Shown here one piece after another: positions 13,675 to 17,574 of a stretch of 17,574 nt of DNA. The translations under genes and the position numbers were made by a program. The notes below the pieces were generated by a model that was given only the letters and a program-made list of their open reading frames with translations, was not told the DNA's origin and ran no database searches. The stretch comes from SFJ001 sp045118955 (GTDB lineage Bacteria > Bacillota > Clostridia > Oscillospirales > Ruminococcaceae): NCBI GenBank assembly GCA_045118955.1, contig JBGVKB010000010.1, positions 1 to 17,574 on the forward strand, in the 5' to 3' direction. Numbering within the stretch: position 1 is the stretch's first letter; each line of letters begins with the position of its first letter.

Positions 13675-14162
13675 AGGCAGTTCCTCCGTTCTTCCAGAAA
13701 GCGGTCGATGCTCTCCACCCGGGCCGCGCGGCCCATCAGCTCGTAGCAGCGCCGCCACAGCTCCAGCCACTGCAGGGGCACGGTCTCCCCCTGCACCTGC
13801 ACGGTGCGCTCCACCGTGTCGGGGGTCATGGGGAAGTGATACACCGAGCCGCCCCGCACGATGGCAAAGCCGCCCATCAGGTCGATCTCCACCCCGTCCA
13901 CCGTGAACTTGGTGAACCGCTTGGTGGCGTATTTGTCCGGCAGCAGCACCGGCTGATGCTGCTCGCCCAGCGCGGCCAGCGCCCGCGCCGCCGCGTCAAA
14001 GTGTGCCTCGTCCACCATGATGTCCAGGTCGCGGAACTCCTCCGCCACCCCATTGAAATACAGCACCACGGAGGAGGCCATCGCCCAGCACAGGGCGTTC
14101 TCGTTCAGCGCGCGGGCCACCCGGGCCAGCACGGTCAGCTTGTGTTCGGTGGCGTGTTCCAT
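13671..14162 (-). CDS. Nucleotidyltransferase-fold protein, unassigned role
   Basis: 163 residues, probably cytoplasmic. The central part resembles the small nucleotidyltransferase superfamily (AbiEii/MNT/LinA-like): a loop followed by a helix (CWAMASSVVLYFNG, 25-38), then FRDLDIMVD (43-51) giving the D46xD48 metal pair, and VEIDLMGGF (91-99) with a third acidic residue, Asp94. The usual Gly-Ser or Gly-Gly-Ser before the helix is MASS here. The C-terminal part (about 128-163) is helical with several Arg and Glu. The ATG at 14162 has AGGAG 8 bases upstream; an alternative GTG at 14183 would overlap the upstream stop by four bases. It lies between the U32 peptidase and dut genes and overlaps dut, so co-expression is likely. 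Substrate unknown; no HEPN or antitoxin partner is adjacent. Confidence 0.7.
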   Translation of the reverse strand: MEHATEHKLTVLARVARALNENALCWAMASSVVLYFNGVAEEFRDLDIMVDEAHFDAAARALAALGEQHQPVLLPDKYATKRFTKFTVDGVEIDLMGGFAIVRGGSVYHFPMTPDTVERTVQVQGETVPLQWLELWRRCYELMGRAARVESIDRFLEERRNCL

Positions 14163-14179
14163 TGCCGTCGCTCCTATGG

Positions 14180-16255
14180 TCACTGGGTGCCCTTGAAATA
14201 CAGGCCGCGGGTGAACTCGCCGTCAAAGGGCGCGCGCACCTCCATCAGCTCCAGCACCTTCTGGGTGCGGCGGGGGTCCTCCACCGTGAAGTACACCACG
14301 CCGAAATCCACCGGCAGGGAGCCGGGCTTGTCGCCCATGTAGATGGGCACCGGGTTGTAGATGGTGCGCACCCCGTGGCCGCACCGCACCTGAAACACTC
14401 TGCCCTTGCGATCGGTGAGGGTGCCCCGCCGGGGGCAGCTCTGGCAGGTGTGGCGGTTGTGCAGGGGGCAGGCGCGGGTGACCATCAGGGGCATATGCCC
14501 ATACACCAGCGCGCCGGTGGGCACACCGGGTGCGATGAAGGCCATGTCCTCGGCCAGCACCTCGGGCAGCAGGGTCACGCTCCGCGCGCCCAGCTCCGCG
14601 TACCGCTTGGCGGAGATGTGGTTGGTCACGTTCCAGCCGAAGCCGCCGAACAGGGGCAGGCCGCACTCTCCGGCCAGCCGCACATGGGCGATGTTGGAGC
14701 CTTCCACCCCCATGAAGCCGGCGTCCTTCACCGCCAGCATCCGGGCGCGGGTCTGCTCCTCCAGCCCGGCAAACATCACCCGGGGCAGCTCAAGGATGAC
14801 CTTGCCTCGCAGGGCTTCAGGCACCTTGTCCGCCTCGGTGATGGGCAGGATGATGCAGTCCAGCTTGTCCGCCCAGCCCTTGGGGCACTGCTCCCAATAG
14901 GCAAAGCGCACCCGCAGGGGCAGCTTGGTGCTGCCGCCCCGTCGGTCGGGCAGGGCGCACAGCTCCCACGCTGCCTTCTCCTCGGCAGGGATGGGCGCGG
15001 GGGCCTCCCGCTTGGCCAGCAGCTTTTCCAGCAGGCTGCGGCGCAGCTCGTTCCACTCGCTGGCGGGCAGATAGCCCGGCTCGCCCTCCACCGTCAGGCT
15101 CCCGAACACAAAGGGGGTGCCGCCGGTCTTGCCCAGCGCCTTTTCGATGGCGGGGCGCTGGTCACTCTTGGCAGGCTGAGGCTCCTCCATGCTGTAGGCG
15201 ATGACCTTATGGCCCTCCCTGTCCGCGGCGGTCAGCTTGACCCCCTCCGGGTCGGCCTCCAGATGGTAATGCACCGGGATGCGGCCGAACTCACGGCGGT
15301 ACAGCTCCCGCAGGCCGGGCAGCACCGCCTTGCTGGCGGCGGTGTCGGCGGCGGTGCGCACGCCGAACATAGAGCCGTTGATCTTGTTGTCGTACCAGCC
15401 GCTGGTGAACCCGCTGCGGCTGAAGGCGCTCTCCAGCACCGTCCGGTCAAAGGCGCGGCCCTCGCGGGCGGCCCGGCAGGCGGTGACGGCAGCGGCCACG
15501 TACTCCGGGGTGCGCAGCCGGCCCTCGATCTTCACGCTGGCCACCCCGGCGTTCATCAGCTCGGGGATCTTCTCCACCAGCGACAGATCCTTCAGGGACA
15601 GGTGGTAGCCCTCCTTCGCGCCGTCGGCGGCGAAGGGCAGGCGGCAGGTGCCGGCGCAGCTTCCCCGGTTGCCGCTGCGCCCGCCCAAAAAGGCGCTCAT
15701 ATAGCACTGGCCGCTCACCGACATACACAGCGCGCCGTGGATGAAGCACTCAGTCTCGATGGGGGCCTGTTCGGTGATGGCGCGGATCTCCTCCCCGGTC
15801 AGCTCCCGGGCAAGGATGGCACGGGTAAAGCCCATGTCCGCAAGCTGGCGCACGCCCTCAAGGGTGTGTACGCTCATCTGGGTGCTGCCGTGCAGCGGCA
15901 GGCCGGGGGCGACCCTGCGGGCGATGGCGGCGGTGGCCAGATCCTGCAGGATGACCGCGTCCGCGCCCGCCTCAGCCACCGCGGCGATGGCCTCCGCCAG
16001 ATCGGGGGTCTCCTCCGGGTAGACGGTGGTGTTCAGCGCAACGTGTACCCGCACCCCGCGGCCGTGGCAGAAGGCCACCGCGTCCCGCAGGGTCTCGGCG
16101 GTGAAATTGCCCGCGCTCTTGCGGGCGTTGAAGCCGGAAAATCCAAGATACACCGCGTCCGCGCCGCTGTACACCGCGGCCCGCAGCATGGCCTCATCGC
16201 CCGCCGGGGCCAGGATCTCGAGGGCGGGCAGACGCTCCATCGGGGCGGCGCTCAC
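14180..16255 (-). CDS. U32 family peptidase / RlhA-type protein
   Basis: 691 residues, the long form of the family. Related proteins are annotated as collagenase-like peptidases, and E. coli RlhA (YdcP) is needed for 5-hydroxycytidine in 23S rRNA; the exact role here is unknown. The N-terminal TIM-barrel begins with LEILAPAGDEAML (12-24) and GADAVYLG (31-38). The family signature is ECFIHGALC (169-177), SGQCYMS (181-187) and GNRGSCAGTCRLP (195-207). A middle region (about 320-450) fits the usual DUF3656-like segment, and the C-terminal part has four Cys (596, 604, 607, 625) suited to an iron-sulphur cluster. The GTG at 16255 overlaps the zapA stop by four bases and has a short GAGG 6 bases upstream; the first ATG (16240) has no binding site. 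Confidence 0.93.
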   Translation of the reverse strand: MSAAPMERLPALEILAPAGDEAMLRAAVYSGADAVYLGFSGFNARKSAGNFTAETLRDAVAFCHGRGVRVHVALNTTVYPEETPDLAEAIAAVAEAGADAVILQDLATAAIARRVAPGLPLHGSTQMSVHTLEGVRQLADMGFTRAILARELTGEEIRAITEQAPIETECFIHGALCMSVSGQCYMSAFLGGRSGNRGSCAGTCRLPFAADGAKEGYHLSLKDLSLVEKIPELMNAGVASVKIEGRLRTPEYVAAAVTACRAAREGRAFDRTVLESAFSRSGFTSGWYDNKINGSMFGVRTAADTAASKAVLPGLRELYRREFGRIPVHYHLEADPEGVKLTAADREGHKVIAYSMEEPQPAKSDQRPAIEKALGKTGGTPFVFGSLTVEGEPGYLPASEWNELRRSLLEKLLAKREAPAPIPAEEKAAWELCALPDRRGGSTKLPLRVRFAYWEQCPKGWADKLDCIILPITEADKVPEALRGKVILELPRVMFAGLEEQTRARMLAVKDAGFMGVEGSNIAHVRLAGECGLPLFGGFGWNVTNHISAKRYAELGARSVTLLPEVLAEDMAFIAPGVPTGALVYGHMPLMVTRACPLHNRHTCQSCPRRGTLTDRKGRVFQVRCGHGVRTIYNPVPIYMGDKPGSLPVDFGVVYFTVEDPRRTQKVLELMEVRAPFDGEFTRGLYFKGTQ

Positions 16256-16593
16256 TTGCGGCCTCGCAGCTGCTCAAGCTGGCGGCGCAGACTCTCCACC
16301 TCGCGGCGGGCCTCCTCGGCGGCCAGCTTGGCCTTGCTGGCATCCTCCAGATAGTCGCGCACCTGCGCGCGCATATTGTCGGCGCTGCGCACCGCCTTCT
16401 GCAGCTCGTCCAGATAACCCAGCGCGGTCACCACGGCGGCGCCGGTCACGCTGATGGCCGGGTTGGCGGTCATCAGCCCGTTCATATCCTCATCCAGCCG
16501 GGTGCCCAGCTCCTGCACATAAGGCTCGGCGTCCTCCGAAACGATCACATAATTCGCACCGCAAATGGTCAGCTTCACACGATTGGCAGCCAT
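16252..16593 (-). CDS. zapA: Cell division protein ZapA
   Basis: 113 residues. ZapA binds FtsZ and bundles its filaments at the division ring. The N-terminal globular part has the family pattern: VKLTICGANYVIVSEDAEPYV (6-26) then a helix with GTRLDEDM (30-37) and a stretch ending TALGYLDELQK (56-66). The C-terminal half (about 60-112) is a charged coiled-coil with many Glu, Arg and Leu. The ATG at 16593 has AAGGAG about 8 bases upstream. Its stop overlaps the U32 gene start by four bases (GTGA). A zapA-U32 pair is common in Firmicutes. Transcription probably starts from the -10 at 16679-16684. Confidence 0.93.
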   Translation of the reverse strand: MAANRVKLTICGANYVIVSEDAEPYVQELGTRLDEDMNGLMTANPAISVTGAAVVTALGYLDELQKAVRSADNMRAQVRDYLEDASKAKLAAEEARREVESLRRQLEQLRGRK

Positions 16594-16678
16594 GGTATCT
16601 CTCCTTTTTTGTCACATTCAGGCATTTATTTTCGAAAAATTTTCCGCCGCAGGCCGGCAGCCGGGCAGACACACATTT

Positions 16679-16707
16679 ATTATAGTATAAATCTCGCCGC
16701 GGGGAAA
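16679..16707 (-). promoter_or_regulatory. Promoter of zapA operon
   Basis: On the - strand a perfect TATAAT (16684-16679) lies in an overlapping TATACTATAAT context. The -35 at 17 bp spacing is weak (TTTCCC, 16707-16702). It predicts a zapA leader of about 80 nt. The -10 is convincing; the -35 is not, so activation or an alternative start is possible. Confidence 0.6.
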
Positions 16708-16800
16708 GCCCGCCGCACAAAAAAGTTTGACGCGCGTTATTTTTATCCTGTCATCGTCCATTTTCATCTTGTTCTCAAAATCATCCCGCGGCGCGGCGCT

Positions 16801-16824
16801 CCCGCCGCCCGCCGCCCGCCGCCC
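16801..16824. repeat. 7-bp tandem repeat forming a G-quadruplex motif on the - strand
   Basis: Three exact copies of GCCGCCC (16804-16824), preceded by CCC, put four C3 runs at 16801, 16808, 16815 and 16822, each separated by GCCG. The - strand therefore reads four G3 runs with 4-nt loops. A GGCCCGGGCC palindrome follows at 16825-16834. It lies about 75 bases upstream of the glgP -35 element. Confidence 0.75.
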
Positions 16825-16898
16825 GGCCCGGGCCGTCTTTTGCCGGGGGCGAGGCGTTGCACATTCGGCCAAAATGTCCTTGCTCGGGCAAATTTTTC

Positions 16899-16927
16899 TT
16901 GAATCGCCCCTTGAAATAGTTTATAAT
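16899..16927 (+). promoter_or_regulatory. Promoter of glgP
   Basis: TTGAAT (16899-16904) and a perfect TATAAT (16922-16927) are separated by 17 bp, a near-consensus sigma-A promoter. The predicted start near 16934 gives a leader of about 134 nt. Confidence 0.88.
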
Positions 16928-16933
16928 ATCCAC

Positions 16934-17067
16934 TGTGTTACCATACTCCGTGGGAACGATTCCACAGGAACAACGCGGAGTACACGACGGCGGCCCCCGC
17001 GAAACGCGCGGCCGGGCGCCCCCCATCAAAGCGTTGGGGTCAATGATACAACGGGAGTGAAGAAAGC
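16934..17067 (+). promoter_or_regulatory. Long structured 5' leader of glgP
   Basis: Helices visible in the leader: TACTCCG (16944-16950) with CGGAGTA (16976-16982) closing a small inner hairpin (16951-16956 with 16960-16964); a GC-rich middle (16987-17020); and CCCCA (17021-17025) with TGGGG (17035-17039) about 14 bases before the GGGAG ribosome binding site. I do not recognise a named riboswitch. No T-tract suggests a terminator. Confidence 0.4.
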
Positions 17068-17574
17068 ATGAATAGCTACACCGCAAAAGAATTCGACAAG
17101 ATTCTGCGCGAAAAGCTGACCAACGAGTACGGCGTTGAGCTGGAGGTCGCCAGCAAGCAGCAGATCTACCGCGCGCTGTCCCTGATCAGCCGCCAGATGA
17201 TGAGCAACCAGCACAAGAAGTACCTGAGCAAGGCTCTGGCCAAGGGCGAGAAGCAGGTGTACTACCTGTGCATGGAGTTCCTGATGGGCCGCAGCCTGAA
17301 GACCAGCCTGTTTAACCTGGGCCTGAACGAGGCCGCCGAGCAGGTGCTGGCCGACGCCGGCATCAAGCTGGAGTCCATCTATGAGGAAGAGCCGGACGCC
17401 GGCCTGGGCAACGGCGGTCTGGGCCGTCTGGGTGCCTGCTATCTGGACGGCATGGCCACCACCGGCATCGCCGGCACCGGCTACAGCATCCTGTACGAGT
17501 ACGGCATCTTCAAGCAGAAGATCGTGGACGGCTGGCAGCAGGAGCGCGCCGACAACTGGCTGCCCGGCGGTCAG
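17068..17574 (+). CDS. glgP: Glycogen/maltodextrin phosphorylase, N-terminal part (truncated by the window)
   Basis: The first 169 codons are open to the window end; the family is about 750-850 residues. The enzyme releases glucose 1-phosphate from alpha-1,4-glucans with a pyridoxal phosphate cofactor bound in the missing C-terminal half. The visible part matches the family start: YYLCMEFLMGRSL (66-78), EEEPDAGLGNGGLGRLGACYLD (about 108-129) and the following GYSILYEYGIFKQ-type block and DGWQQERADNWL near the end. The ATG at 17068 has GGGAG about 10-11 bases upstream. It is transcribed from its own promoter (16899-16927) through a long leader. Glycogen against maltodextrin specificity cannot be told from this part. 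No other glycogen gene is in the window. Confidence 0.95.
   Translation, partial: MNSYTAKEFDKILREKLTNEYGVELEVASKQQIYRALSLISRQMMSNQHKKYLSKALAKGEKQVYYLCMEFLMGRSLKTSLFNLGLNEAAEQVLADAGIKLESIYEEEPDAGLGNGGLGRLGACYLDGMATTGIAGTGYSILYEYGIFKQKIVDGWQQERADNWLPGGQ

Larger units (their letters stand above)
16594..17067. other. Divergent intergenic region between zapA and glgP
   Basis: 474 bases without a gene I can support. From the zapA side it holds the zapA leader, its -10 (16679-16684) and an imperfect GC hairpin (16696-16717). Next come an AT-richer stretch (about 16718-16785), a GC-rich block with 7-bp tandem repeats (16786-16860), the glgP promoter (16899-16927) and a structured glgP leader. Short open frames here lack ribosome binding sites and recognisable sequence. 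Confidence 0.8.

Noticed and set aside
13671..14162. Toxin-antitoxin module (MNT/HEPN type)
   Set aside because: No adjacent HEPN or other small partner gene; the neighbours are U32 peptidase and dut, so the label is not supported.
14162..16354. 730-codon open frame on the + strand opposite the U32 peptidase gene
   Set aside because: Same pattern of His/Gly/Ala-rich low-information sequence; an antisense shadow of a clear U32 gene in high-G+C DNA.
16727..16755. TTGACG on the + strand as an extra glgP promoter
   Set aside because: No acceptable -10 element at 16-18 bp; the promoter at 16899-16927 is far better.
16618..16872. Short - strand frame (84 codons) upstream of zapA
   Set aside because: It crosses the zapA promoter and the tandem repeat, has no ribosome binding site and no recognisable domain.
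16727..17071. Short + strand frame between zapA and glgP, possible leader peptide
   Set aside because: It begins upstream of the glgP promoter, lacks a ribosome binding site, and its composition follows the GC-rich block.

Overview
The window looks like a chromosomal segment of a high-G+C member of the Clostridia, most likely Oscillospiraceae (Faecalibacterium/Gemmiger/Subdoligranulum-like). This is inferred from gene content and order, strong GC-ending codon use, frequent GTG and TTG starts, and short AT-rich promoters between GC-rich genes. There is no rRNA, tRNA, CRISPR array, transposase, integrase or other mobile element that I can recognise. The content is mostly housekeeping.

Layout. 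(1) Positions 1-4250 are read on the + strand: the DAHP synthase gene aroF between two intrinsic terminators, a small DUF3783-type protein, an exported lipoprotein with an internally duplicated domain, and an ApbE-type flavin transferase lipoprotein. A bidirectional terminator closes this block. (2) Positions 4257-6242 hold two separately transcribed - strand genes, a GT2 glycosyltransferase and an EamA/DMT-type membrane transporter. (3) Positions 6262-12510 (- strand) are the cell-elongation cluster mreB-mreC-mreD-pbp2, followed by a MinD-like ATPase and methylglyoxal synthase. A consensus promoter precedes mreB, a two-tier terminator sits between mreB and mreC, and a second promoter with a structured leader precedes minD. 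(4) Positions 12539-16684 (- strand) are zapA, a U32 peptidase, a nucleotidyltransferase-fold protein, dut and maf. Several junctions are tight or overlapping, with GTG starts. (5) Positions 16899-17574 (+ strand) are a consensus promoter, a long structured leader and the first 169 codons of glycogen/maltodextrin phosphorylase, which runs off the window.

How the genes work together. The centre is a morphogenesis and division locus: MreB/C/D and PBP2 build the lateral wall, ZapA supports the FtsZ ring, and the MinD-like protein is a possible positioning ATPase. The familiar clostridial order (mreBCD-pbp2-minC-minD-minE-rodA-mgsA) is recognisable, but minC, minE and rodA are missing. dut and maf belong to nucleotide-pool sanitation or division checkpoint functions. 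The duplicated lipoprotein next to ApbE suggests an extracytoplasmic flavin-linked redox unit, although no canonical flavinylation motif is visible.

The observations most worth a second look are the duplicated-domain lipoprotein beside ApbE, the MinD-like protein without partners or membrane anchor, the structured leader and 11-bp inverted repeat at minD, the mreB/mreC terminator, and a four-run G-quadruplex motif in the zapA/glgP divergent region. I found no wholly new multi-gene system that I could defend.
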